Shown: piece by piece, positions 36,242 to 45,870 of the stretch
How the letters are laid out: each line of letters opens with the position of its first letter
How positions within the stretch are numbered: the first letter of the stretch is position 1
Assembly: GCA_028583605.1 (NCBI GenBank)
Contig: CM053332.1
Coordinates: 20,422,297 to 20,486,296 of the forward strand
Length of the DNA stretch: 64,000 nt
DNA from: Dastarcus helophoroides
Lineage: Eukaryota > Arthropoda > Insecta > Coleoptera > Bothrideridae
Direction of reading: 5' to 3'
Notes under the pieces: generated by a model
Databases searched by the model: none
What the model saw: only the letters and a program-made list of their open reading frames with translations
Told to the model about the DNA's origin: nothing
Program-made: the position numbers and the translations under genes

Positions 36242-36337
36242 AGGGTCATACTGATTGCTCCACTAGGTTCTCAGGGCTAAAAATGTTTTAAATTTTCCGG
36301 TCATCTAGTGGCTAAAAGCGGAAGTAGGTAGTATTCT
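36242..36337 (+). repeat. Dispersed repeat, copy 2
   Basis: Matches 12717-12812 with divergence (CACTAGGTTCTCAGGGC, TCATCTAGTGG). It sits exactly where copy 1 of the composite element loses its end. Confidence 0.55.
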
Positions 36338-36390
36338 TTATACTATATAGTATTTTCTATACTATATAGTATTCTCTATACTATATAGTA
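36331..36390. repeat. 19-bp microsatellite, about 3 units
   Basis: Units GTATTCTTTATACTATATA at 36331, 36350 and 36369, plus a partial unit. AT-rich and self-complementary (TACTATATAGTA). Confidence 0.9.
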
Positions 36391-36530
36391 TCCTCCTGCT
36401 CAGCCATTGTATTTACAACTGACGAACGTCGAGAACGGAATTCGCTTGAGCGCAGGAAGTCACGTGATATTCCCACCTAACATGTCTAAGAGTATGCGCA
36501 CACTTCCGACTCCCTCATGGCGACATGACA

Positions 36531-36562
36531 GAAATTCCGCATCATATTTGCTTTACCCTCGT
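36531..36562. repeat. Solo mariner TIR-like sequence
   Basis: CATATTTGCTTTACCCTCGT matches the TIRs at 6423 and 40044 with one or two changes. No transposase adjoins it. Confidence 0.7.
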
Positions 36563-36624
36563 ACAAATAATTGTGTAGGGAATATTCGCTTTTCCTAGTC
36601 TGTCTTACCAAATTAAGACCTCAA

Positions 36625-36711
36625 AAAGTGATAAGCGTCTGTTGACTGAGAAGCTGTAAATAAGAGCGTTTGTGGCGAAGTAGGAACGTCCTATTAAGTA
36701 AAGTTTATGGA
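36625..36711. repeat. Relict single unit of the 110-bp minisatellite
   Basis: GTGATAAGCGTCTGTTGACT and a terminal TAAAGTTTATGG correspond to the last, most diverged unit of the array near 4715-4812. Confidence 0.6.
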
Positions 36712-37856
36712 TTCGTCCCTCATTTAAAAGGTCGAATATTTTTCCGATTTTCTTTCTTTACTAAGCTTGCAAAATACATGTTTAAATTTAATGACATCAT
36801 GCTTTAGAAACCCCGTATACATTGTTTGCCTTGATTAAATAAATTAAAGAAATTCTGGGACAATTACGAACCGTATTATCCCGATTAATCGAAATTTGGA
36901 TAAAACCAAAATCCATTTGAAGCGTCAGTGACCTTTAATCATAACATCGTTCAGTTAATAACTTTGCCAAGTACATAAAAACTGAAATAATAGTAAAATG
37001 ATTGCTACTACGCGTTTACGTGATGCGGCTTTTTATGTAAATATTCGCATGTCACGTGTATCATTTAGTCTAACTTCCATACGAGACATAATTTCCATTT
37101 TTTATTTACTTGAATTCAATTCAATATAGAAAGCCCGATAATAACCATACAAACATCCATTTTGGTTTTTTTTTATTAAAGATTATTTTATTCCCCTCAT
37201 TCACTTTTTAAACTTCTACTTTTTGGGAACTAATTAGCAATTGTTGGAAGTGAATCGATTCTGGATTCGAGGTGGATTGCCTAGAATTTAGATCAACACT
37301 TAAGCCACCAAATAAATAACAACCAGAAGACTAATTCTTATCACGTGACCGTTTGAGTCCCGTGACCTTCAAGCCCGTCTATGTTGAAAATCTATGTTGA
37401 AAGTGCCAGTGCAGTAGAGATGGTAAGATTCGGGATTTTAAAAGAATCGAGTCTGGTTACATATTCAAGTCCTAGACCCTTTTCTTTGGAATTAAAGTAT
37501 CATATTTCGTTCTAACCAGAGACTCTGGTTCTAACAATGTTAGTGGAGGATTTAATGTATGTCTGTCGACTGATGATTTGTCTGGGCTACTCTCGGAAAA
37601 TGCTAAATCGATCTTAATGAAACTTTCACTAAAATGTACAATACTATTAGGGGTATCTTTTAGGCCATTTTTATTTCAGTAAAACTCAACCTTTCACTGC
37701 TGAGAACTCAACCGTGGTAACAATTTATTTTGAGGTTATAACACCAAATATATAAAAGAGAAACCAATCGGTAATGTCTATGGTTGATATAATATTGCGC
37801 AGTCACCTACAATTCTAGCGGATACTAGCATAAGGAGCGCAAACATTTGAACCTAT
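36712..37856. other. Unassigned DNA
   Basis: No feature recognised. Confidence 0.4.
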
Positions 37857-38192
37857 TGTCACGGTCTTATCGGTTCGAATTGATTATTAACACTTTATTA
37901 CCAAACTAAACTCGGAACACTACAACTGAATAGTGAACTCACTTATTTACTTCTAACTACTAACTCATTAATTACACGGACTGACTCTAACTAACTCGAG
38001 GGAAAGGCGACCGCTTTATATAGTTTTGGCTCCCAGATTCTAGAAAAATCCCGCAGATAAGGCTTATCGTTTACCGAAATTTCTGGAACGCTTATCTGCT
38101 GTTTGCTTCGTTATCGCGGCCGCTTTCCTCTTATCAGATCTTTCTAGAAAATTTTCTTACGTACTAAATTCTATAATTTACATTTCGCTGCA
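37857..38192 (-). mobile_element. Solo LTR, copy 3
   Basis: 336 bp, TG...CA on the minus strand, flanked by CTAT at 37853-37856 and 38193-38196. It is shorter than the other two copies by small deletions near both ends (about 37880 and 38165). TATA-like TATATAAAG and AATAAAG-type signals are retained. Confidence 0.9.
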
Positions 38193-38389
38193 CTATTAAA
38201 CATTTTTTTATTATTTTTTTCAATTAAAATTAATTATGTTAAAATATGACGTTATTGAATCTTGTGCAGGATAAAATGGGCAGAAATCAACTAGTTTCTA
38301 ATATTAATAATAAAAAAAAGAAAAATGACAACATACAAACCGTCTTATTTCTAAAAAAACAATCTCAAGCATCAATTTGAGTTTTTTTT

Positions 38390-38585
38390 TTGGTGGAACG
38401 GACTGGTCCTTGGTTATCTTCAAAAATTAAAATACAAATCTTGTTCCCTGAAACCCAGACAAGTTAAAAAACACAATAGAGGTTGCTTTAATGCGTTTCG
38501 GTAGCCAAGCTATCATCTTCACAAAGATACTTTCCTTTTTTAATCTTTCTTGGTTTCAGGGGACAAGATTTGAATTTCAATCAAT
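38390..38585 (-). repeat. Penelope-like hammerhead repeat, copy C
   Basis: Starts GGAACGGACTGGTCCTTGG, passes through a degraded hammerhead motif (CTTCACAAAG in place of CTTCAGAGAG), then rejoins an inverted partial arm (TTTCTTGGTTTCAGGGGACA). Ribozyme core damaged. Confidence 0.7.
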
Positions 38586-38589
38586 TTGA

Positions 38590-39475
38590 GTTATTTCTCA
38601 TATGATATAATTTTGTATATTTTTTATAAAATAGAAGCAAATTGATTTATGAAAGTTTTACTTCTAATAATCCATTAATACATGTTCAAGTTCACAGTAA
38701 ATTTGTATAATCTCGAACGTAACTGGAAATGAACCTTATTATTCAAGAACGTTGATTATAGGTTAAGCAATGCATGCTCACCGCCGGTGTCATTAATAAC
38801 CATCATTTTGGGTCGTTACTTCCCAAAATATAAACAAAACTGAAATAGTTCACTGCTGAAGCTTAATATCCTGGAAATATGTCCACCTTTTAGAAACTAT
38901 ATTTATTCAACTAATTTCCCATTCACGTTCATGTTAAATTGAGCAAAGTGCCATTTTAGGACGTAATGCAATCACTTGATAAAAGGTAATTACCCCTATT
39001 TTAGTGCAGCAATTTTATCTAGAGAGGAACGTCGACAACTTAAATATTTACACTCGCAACAATATGTTGGTTGCTCATTAGAGTGAATTAAAATTTCAGT
39101 TCTAACGCTGAGCAGTAAAACGTAATTTACTGGGTTCATTTTAAGTTCAAGGGTTCAAGTTTAAAATAAACCCATTTTTCAACCAGTTGCGTTAGTTGAG
39201 CATCTGTTGTCTCCCGTATGCAAGTTCGAAGCGTTCTCTTGGGGTATTTTCAGACAGGACTGGTTCAGGAAAAAGTAGTATGATTTTGATTTGAAAAAAA
39301 ACTGGCTAAGTGAGAGTTCTAGTCGCACATAGAGGGTTCCGCACCACAAGTTGTGAATACACGTGGACAACATAAAACTGTTTACAAGCAAAATGTAATA
39401 ATAATAAAAACGATGTTTGCCGTGGTTCTACCTGACTTTTTTAGAAATTATAAATTCCAGCTTTTTCATCATTTG
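38590..39475. other. Unassigned DNA
   Basis: No feature recognised. The 70-aa minus frame at 39179-39391 has no recognised similarity. Confidence 0.4.
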
Positions 39476-39477
39476 GT

Positions 39478-40074
39478 AACTTAAATTATTAAAATCCCAA
39501 AACACCGTCGCAAGAACCTTTTCATTTGACAGGCGAGTTTTTGCCTTGACGAGCGCACCTTCCCCCTTTCTTCTCCACTCCATGCAGGCTTATTTAGACT
39601 CTGGGGTGCAATGGTGGACGAAAGTCTCATCATACGTAAGCATACGTTGCAAAAGACCATCACCTTCACGTTGAAAACGTGTCCAAGATGGCGCTGACAA
39701 ATCTCCCGACGTTGCTGTTTCTGTTCTTCAGTCAAAAGACGAGGTACCCATCTGGCAGAAATTTTTCGAAACCCCAGCTCATCTGTAATGATGGATTGAG
39801 GACGCCCAATGCTTATAGGCCCTATCTGAGCTGCAATTCCACCAACAGTTAAACGGCCATCACTTTCCAAAAGGCGTTGAACAGCCTTAATCTTGAGTTT
39901 TCTTCAAATAAGTATCCCCAAATTGTGCTTCTAGTTTACGAAGAATTTCGGCGGGCTTTACACCTTGGACGACGCTGCGCAACGTGCGGATGAACCTTTT
40001 GCTCACTCATTGTTACATTGAATACTCATTGATACATTGAAAGAAATTCCGGTTCATATTTGATTTACCCTCGT
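39478..40074 (-). pseudogene. Mariner-like transposase, N-terminal part, with 5' TIR
   Basis: A minus-strand start at 40010 (MSEQK) is followed by a broken N-terminal region. Next comes a clear mariner helix-turn-helix segment (GRLTVGGIAAQI, then KISARWVPRLLTEEQKQQRR) in the open frame 39870-39481. In another frame it continues TYDETFVHHCTPESK, with the first catalytic aspartate (DE), so a frameshift lies near 39680. The sequence stops near WDF, before the second and third aspartates. An internal deletion between KKTQ and the VQRLL-like region is also evident. The TIR at 40044-40074 marks the 5' end. Not functional; probably the same subfamily as 6067-6375. Confidence 0.92.
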
Positions 40075-40990
40075 GGTTTCAGAACATAAGAGGAGTGGCA
40101 TATGTCATATAAAATACAGTTGCACCTTCCTAGATACGTAAGTAAAAAGAATTATAATACAACTCAAAAAGAATGAAAACATTTTATACATAGCTACTCT
40201 TGGTCTTAAATATCTGGTAGACAAGAAACAGTTTGTGATAGATTTATTTCTTTAAAAACAATTTAACTGATGAACAGCAAAAGATCTTTTGTTCCACTAA
40301 TTACAGAGTTGCAACATGCGAAATGTGTTTCCCATGAATAAATACCAGAAACGAGTCTTGACAGTAAATGTTTTTATACGTTCTGTAATGTAAATAGGAG
40401 TAGTCGTCGTGTCAATTGATATAAAACAGAACATGTCATTTTCATCCATGCTAAAATTAAACTCTCATTTTAACGACCACAACAAGGCGGTAGTTGTTAA
40501 TTTTGTTTAATTAATAAATATTGTGGGATGACAAAAACCGTCTACAGCTAAAACAAATTCGTGTCATAGGATATGAAGGCTAATTATAAAATTGAATAAT
40601 TTTTGACCTTCGCTTAACGCTCTTAACACCATGACAAATATTTTTCTTCGAAACTTATAAACAGGTAACTAGACGTAATGATGGTTTAGTAAATGTAATT
40701 CATCAACGTTTTAGTTAATCGATTCTGTTATGTCAGATCAGAGACTATGCCAGATAAAGAAATAACGTGTCCAGGAGCTTGCTTTTTCAGAAAGGTGCAC
40801 GGTAGAACCTATTAATTACTAACAGAATACTTTCCAAAGTATTTTTTTTATTTTTGATTGTAAACGAGTAACTGAAAGATCTAAACTTTGTAGAAATATC
40901 ATGCTACTTTTTCAAGCTTCTTAAACTGTTCAGCTGCGAATCCTGAAATTTCGAATCCAGATCTGAAGCTTCAAGAAAAGTGTCTATATT
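40075..40990. other. Unassigned DNA
   Basis: No feature recognised. Confidence 0.4.
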
Positions 40991-41198
40991 TCCAACTTTC
41001 TATGCAAGTAGAATGCAACCTAGACTACAAATTCATGCAGCCCCCCAGGCGTGTATAGTGAATCATAGGTAGCTGAACTACCAACAGTTGAAACACTGCC
41101 ACCTAGCGAAGCGGTTGCTCTCTAGGAACAATTTCCCAGAAGACAAGGATTCTAATGCACAGACCAATAGGTTTGAACATTTATTAGATTCGAAGTTT

Positions 41199-41251
41199 GG
41201 AAACCAAATACCGGTTTCGATCTTGTTAAATCTCGTCAGTTTGGTATATCC
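41199..41251 (-). ncRNA. Type I hammerhead ribozyme, left palindrome arm
   Basis: Minus strand: CUGACGA, stem II GAUUU-AACA-AGAUC (one U-G wobble), GAAA, stem III ACC/GGU, A at the cleavage site. Core intact. A transcript covering both arms would mostly form the long hairpin instead. Confidence 0.8.
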
Positions 41252-41299
41252 AACTCGAATGCTAACAAACTTGTCGGAACATTTGTTAGCATTCGAGTT

Positions 41300-41352
41300 G
41301 GATATACCAAACTGACAAGATCTAACAAGATCGAAACCGGTATTTGGTTTCC
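41300..41352 (+). ncRNA. Hammerhead ribozyme, right arm, core mutated
   Basis: Plus strand: as the other copies, but the core reads CUGACAA. The conserved G (position 8 of the hammerhead numbering) is A, so it should be inactive or very weak. Confidence 0.75.
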
Positions 41353-42113
41353 AAACTTCGAATCTAATAAATGTTCAAACCTATTGGTCTGTGCATTAGA
41401 ATCCTTGAATTTTCTAAACAATCATCAACCTTTGTATTTATATAACAATCTGTTTTCAATGTACTGATTTTTCGTGGTTATGTAATAAACATTTTAATTT
41501 GAATTATTTCAATTACTACAAATAATGAGTTATTGCAGTCTTCGTTGGATAAGTCGATATGCAAAATATGTTGAATTAGGGATGTCGATTCCTTTTTAAA
41601 ATAATCGATTTTTGGATCGATTCGAATCGTGAGCAAAAGTATCGATTCCCGATAAAATTGGGTGCTAAAAGATCGATTTCCGATTAATCGCCTTGTTGGT
41701 GAAATTTTTAAACATTTCTAATAAAACAAAAATTAAATGATAATGATGAATTGGCGTAGTTTAATTTTGAAATTTTTTTCGTCTAAACACTAATATTTGT
41801 ATTTTAATTATTCATTCCTAATTAGAAAAACCCGATACACATTTATTATCTGCTTTGTTTTTTATTTATGCATTTTTGGTGTTTTTTACGAACATGTAGA
41901 AAAGGCACTCTTTTATAAAAATATATTTACAAATATGAAGTTTAAACTGAAAATTACGAGATTAAACTGGGAATTTCTACTTTATTTTACAAATTTTGAC
42001 TCTTTTCGAAGACATTTCATAGGATAGAGTCGAAATTTTGGCTTTAATCTCCAAATTTCAACTTTTTTTCATGAAATTTCAAGATAAGTAGAAATTTTCT
42101 ATTCTATGGTTAA

Positions 42114-42259
42114 GTCCAAAGAAGGTTTCACCCCTTTACCACATCGGCAATTAAATAAATAATTACGCGATACCTATTTCGTCAGCAGAACTGGCATTTT
42201 CAAGCAGAATTATTTATTTAACTGCCGATGTGGTAAAGGGGTGAAACCTTCCTTTGGAC
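42114..42259. mobile_element. Foldback MITE inside copy 2
   Basis: Arms of about 51 bp (GTCCAAAGAAGGTTTCACCC at 42114; complement ending CTTTGGAC at 42259) enclose a 43-bp loop. It is absent from the equivalent place in copy 0 near 1500, so it is a later insertion. The superfamily is not assigned. Confidence 0.8.
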
Positions 42260-42289
42260 CCTAATCACAAGCCACAGTGTTTAAGTTCA

Positions 42290-42420
42290 GTGCTTTAGTA
42301 GTATGGTTAAGTTAGGCAAATGACAACCCTTAGAATATAAAACTAGATTCTAAGCACCAACCCTTTTACAATTTAATATTGACACTATATATAGTATAAT
42401 TTTCGAGAAAAAATTCGACA
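42290..42420 (-). repeat. Conserved spacer B, copy 2
   Basis: Reverse complement of the spacer at 1345-1497 and 36075-36240 (CAATTTAATATTGAC, GGTTAAGTTAGGCAAATGAC). Confidence 0.8.
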
Positions 42421-42809
42421 TTTTACAAAGGCGTAAAAAGGACATTGATTTAAAAAAATATTTTTAAAGATTTCGTCTTTTTTCTCGAAATTTCGTTTTT
42501 TTTTTCGAAATATCGACTTATTTTCTCGAAAGTATCGACTTTTATCTCGAAATATAGACTTCTATCCCGAAATATCGACTTTCATCTCGAAATTTTGGAT
42601 TTAAACTCGAAATTTCGGCTTTAAACTCGAAATTTCGGCTTTAAACCCGAAATTTCGACTTTACATTCAAAATTTCTTGAAAATTCGACTTTTTTCTTGA
42701 AATTTCTACTTTTTTCCTAAAATACCGAGATTAATTTCGACTTCAATTTCAGAATTTCAACTTTGATATCGAATTTTTTCTTGAAATTTCGAGAGTAAGT
42801 CGCTCCTTT

Positions 42810-42930
42810 AATAAGCACACTCTATGGTTAAATTAGGCGGACGACAATTACATCCCATCACTCCTCTTTTCCAACAATCTTGACAGTTGTGCGACCAATA
42901 ATTGCTATTTTTAATTAGCAAATTTTGGTC
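42810..42930 (-). repeat. Conserved spacer A, copy 2
   Basis: Reverse complement of the spacer at 735-845 and 35530-35660 (CTTGACAGTTG, TAATTGCTATTTTTAATTAGC). Confidence 0.8.
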
Positions 42931-43062
42931 TTTTTTTACAAGTTTCGAGAAAAAAGTCGAAATTTCGACTTTTAAATCGAGATTTTGTGATTAAGATCAA
43001 ATTTTCGAGAAAAAAGTCGGAATTTGAGAAAAAGTCGAAATTTGAGGAAAAAATCGAAATTT

Positions 43063-43470
43063 TGATCTTATACGCTCGAAATTCCGAGAAAAAAGTAGAA
43101 ATTTGAGAAAAAAGTCGAAATTTGTAGAAAAAAATGTCGAAATTTTGAGTTTGAAGTCGGAATTTCGAGAAAAATGTCGAAATTTCGATATCAAGGTCAA
43201 AATTTCGAGAAAAAAGTTCGATATTTGAGAAAAATATCAAAAATTGAGAAAAAAAAAACAAATTTCGAAAAAAAAAGTCAAGCTTTTCAGATTAAGGTCA
43301 AAATTTCGAGAAAAAAGTCGAAATTAGAGAAAAAGTGGAGATTTCGAAAAAGAAGTCGAAATTGTAAAAAAAAGTCGAAATTTCGAAAATAAAGTCGAAA
43401 TTTTGACTTTAAAGTCGAAATTTCCAGAAAAATATCGCAATTTTCGATATTAAGGTCAAAATTTCGAGAA
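43063..43470. repeat. Direct duplicate of minisatellite flanking the purine tract, left
   Basis: Starts GATCTTATACGCTCGAAATT and is colinear for about 385 bp with 45485-45870 (GATCTTATAAGCTCGAAATT), including the odd word CAAGCTTTTCAGATTAAGG. The two lie about 2.42 kb apart and bracket the purine tract. Confidence 0.85.
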
Positions 43471-43483
43471 AAAAGTTGAAAGT

Positions 43484-45485
43484 TGAGGAAGCAGGAGAAG
43501 AGGAAGAATATGAAGAAGAGGGCGAAGTATAGAGGGAGTACGAGGGAGAAAAAGAGGAAGAAAAAGAAGAACAAGAAGAAGAGGAAGAGAATATAAAATA
43601 GAAGAAGATGGAAGATAATAGGAAGCAAAAAAGGAAGACGAGGAAGAAGAAAAGTATAGGAAGAAGAAGAGGTAGAAGAAGAGGAAAAAGGGGAGGAAAA
43701 ACAAGAGGAAGAAAAGAAATAATAAGAAGACAAAGAAGAGGAAGAAAAGAAAGAATAAGAAGACGAAGAAGAGGAAGAAGGAGTAGAAGAAAAAGAAGAA
43801 GTCTTAAGAAGAAGAAAAAGTAGAAGAGGAAAACGAGAAAGATGAAGAAAAGAAAGTAGAGGAAGAAAAAGAAGAGGAAGAAGAAGAGGAAAAAAGAAGG
43901 AGTAAGAACGGGAAGAAGAAGAATATCAAGGAAAAGAGGGCAAAGTATAGAGGGGATTAGGAGGAAGAAAAAGAGGAAGAAGGAGAACAAGAAGAAGAGG
44001 AAGAGAAAGTGAAAAAGAAGAAGATGAAAGGTAATAGGAAGAAGAAAAGGAAGTAGAGGAAGAAGAAGAGGCAGAAAAAGAGGAAGAAAAAGAGGAAAAA
44101 GACGAGGAAGAACAACAGAAAGAAAAGGAAAAAGAAGAGAAGAAAGAATAAGAAGACGAAGACGAGGAAGAAGAATAAAAGAAAGAAGTTAAAGAATCTT
44201 AAGAGAAAGAACAAGCAGCAGAGTAAGACGAGAAAAAGAATAAAAAGAAGTAGAGGAAGAAAAAGAAGAGAAAGAAAATAAGGAAGAAGAGGAAGAGGAA
44301 AAAGAGGGAAAAGAACAAGAGGAAGAAGAGGAGAAATAATAAGAAAATGAAGAAAAGGAAGAAGTAGAAGAGAAAGAAGATACAGGAAAAAAACTCTTAA
44401 AAAGAGGAAGAACAAGCAGAAGAGAAAGACGAGAAAGAAGAAGAAAAGGAAGTAGAGGAAGAAGAAGAGGAAGAAGAAAAGGAAGAGAAAAAAGAGGAGA
44501 AAGAACAAGAGGCAGAAGAGGAGGAATAATAAAAATATGAACAATAGGAAGAAGTAGAAGAGAAATTAGGAAGACGAGAAAAAAGAAGAGAAGGATCTAG
44601 ACGAATAAAAAGAGGAAGAAAAAGAAAAAGAGAAAGAAGAGGAAAAAAGGAAATAGAAGAAGGGGAAGAGGAAGAATATGAAGAAGAAGAGGGCGAAGTA
44701 TAGAGGAAGTAGAAGGAAGAAAAAGAGGAAAAAGAAGAAAAAGAAGAAGAGGAAGAGAATATAAAAAAGAAGAAAATGAGAGATAATAGGAAGCAAAAGA
44801 GGAAGACGAGGAAGAAGAAAAGTAGAGGAAGAAAAAGAGGTAGAAGAAGAGGAAAAGGAGGAAAAAGAGGAGGAAGAACAAGAGGAAGAAAAGAAAGAAG
44901 AGGAAGAATAATAAGGCGAAGAAGAGGAAGAAGGAGTAGAAGAGAAAGAAGAAGAGAAAAAAAAAGAAGTCTTAAGAAGAGGAAGACAAATCAGCAGAGG
45001 AAGACGAGAAAGAAGAAGAAAAGGAAGTAGAGGAAGAAATGAACGAGGAAGAAAAAGAGGAGGAAGCAGAAGAGAAAAAAATGAGGAGTAAGAACGGAAA
45101 GAGGAAGAATATGAAGAAGGAGAGGGGGTCAAAGTACAGAGGGGACAAGCAGGAAGAAAAAGAGAAAGAAAAGGAATAAGAAAAAGAAGAAGAGAAGATG
45201 AAAAAAAGAAGATTAAAGATAATAGGAAGAAGAAAAGGAAGAAGAAGCAAAGGAGCAAGAGGAGAAAGAAGAAGAAAAGGAAGTAGAGGAAGAAGAAGTA
45301 GAAGAGAAAGAAGTTAAAGGAAAAAAGTCTTAAGAAGAGGAAAAACAAGCAGAAGAGGAAGACGAGAAAGAAGAAGAAAAGGAAATAGAGGAAGAAGAAG
45401 AAGAGGAAGAGGAAGAGGAAGAGGAAGAGGAAGAGGAAGAGGAAGAGGAAGAGGAAGAGGAAGAGGAAGAGGAAGAAGAGGAAGA
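43484..45485. repeat. 2-kb homopurine tract (GAAGAGGAA-type)
   Basis: Almost pure A/G on the plus strand, ending in a (GAGGAA)n run at about 45398-45480. Irregular longer units are marked by GTCTTAAGAAGAGG-type words (43801, 44968, 45328). The 90-260-aa minus-strand frames (Phe/Leu/Ser-rich) exist because a pyrimidine strand has no stop codons. The plus frames are Lys/Arg/Glu runs. Neither is a gene. Confidence 0.95.
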
Positions 45486-45870
45486 TCTTATAAGCTCGAA
45501 ATTCCGAGAAAAAAGTAGAAATTTGAGAAAAAAGTCAAAATTTGTAGAAAAAAAGTCGAAATTTGTAGAAAAAAAGACGAAATTTTGAGTTTAAAGTCGA
45601 AATTTCGAGAAAAATGTCGAAATTTCGATATCAAGGTCAAAATTTCGAGAAAAAAGTCCATATTTGAGAAAAATATCGAAAATTGAGAGAAAAAAACCAA
45701 ATTTCGAGAAAAAAAATCAAGCTTTTCAGATTAAGGTCAACATTTCGAGAAAAAAGTCGAAATTTGAGAAAAAGTGGAGATTTCGAAAAAATGTCGAAAT
45801 TGTAAAAAAAAGTCGAAATTTCGAAAATGACTTTAAAGTCGAAATTTCCAGAAAAAAAAGGTCGACATTT
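45485..45870. repeat. Direct duplicate flanking the purine tract, right
   Basis: Second copy of the segment at 43063-43470, with scattered substitutions. Ordinary minisatellite continues to about 46830. Confidence 0.85.

Larger units (their letters stand above)
31131..36245 (-). mobile_element. Composite minisatellite hAT-like element, one-ended copy 1
   Basis: It starts with the terminus TAGGGATGTCGATCTGAGAT at 31131. About 520 bp follow that are colinear with the reverse complement of 46830-47358, the right end of the complete element. Next come 3.9 kb of ~20-bp minisatellite in the T-rich orientation, with longer-period repeats marked by CGAAATATTTCGAAATTTCG. Spacer A (about 35530-35660), a strand-switched array and spacer B (about 36075-36240) complete it. 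The other terminus is missing: it is replaced at about 36242 by a dispersed repeat also seen at 12717. No second copy of the flanking 8-mer CCTCCAGG was found. The many 60-176-aa frames are translations of the minisatellite. Confidence 0.82.
40998..41406 (-). mobile_element. Hammerhead repeat, inverted dimer
   Basis: A unit of the ~387-bp repeat runs into a near-perfect palindrome with 125-bp arms (41145-41269 and 41282-41406) and a 12-bp centre. Each arm carries a whole ribozyme, one per strand. The two frames 41088-41315 (+) and 41236-41421 (-) encode almost the same peptide only because of this palindrome. Confidence 0.88.

Noticed and set aside
41088..41421. Two similar proteins on opposite strands
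   Set aside because: Produced by the 125-bp palindrome of the hammerhead repeat.
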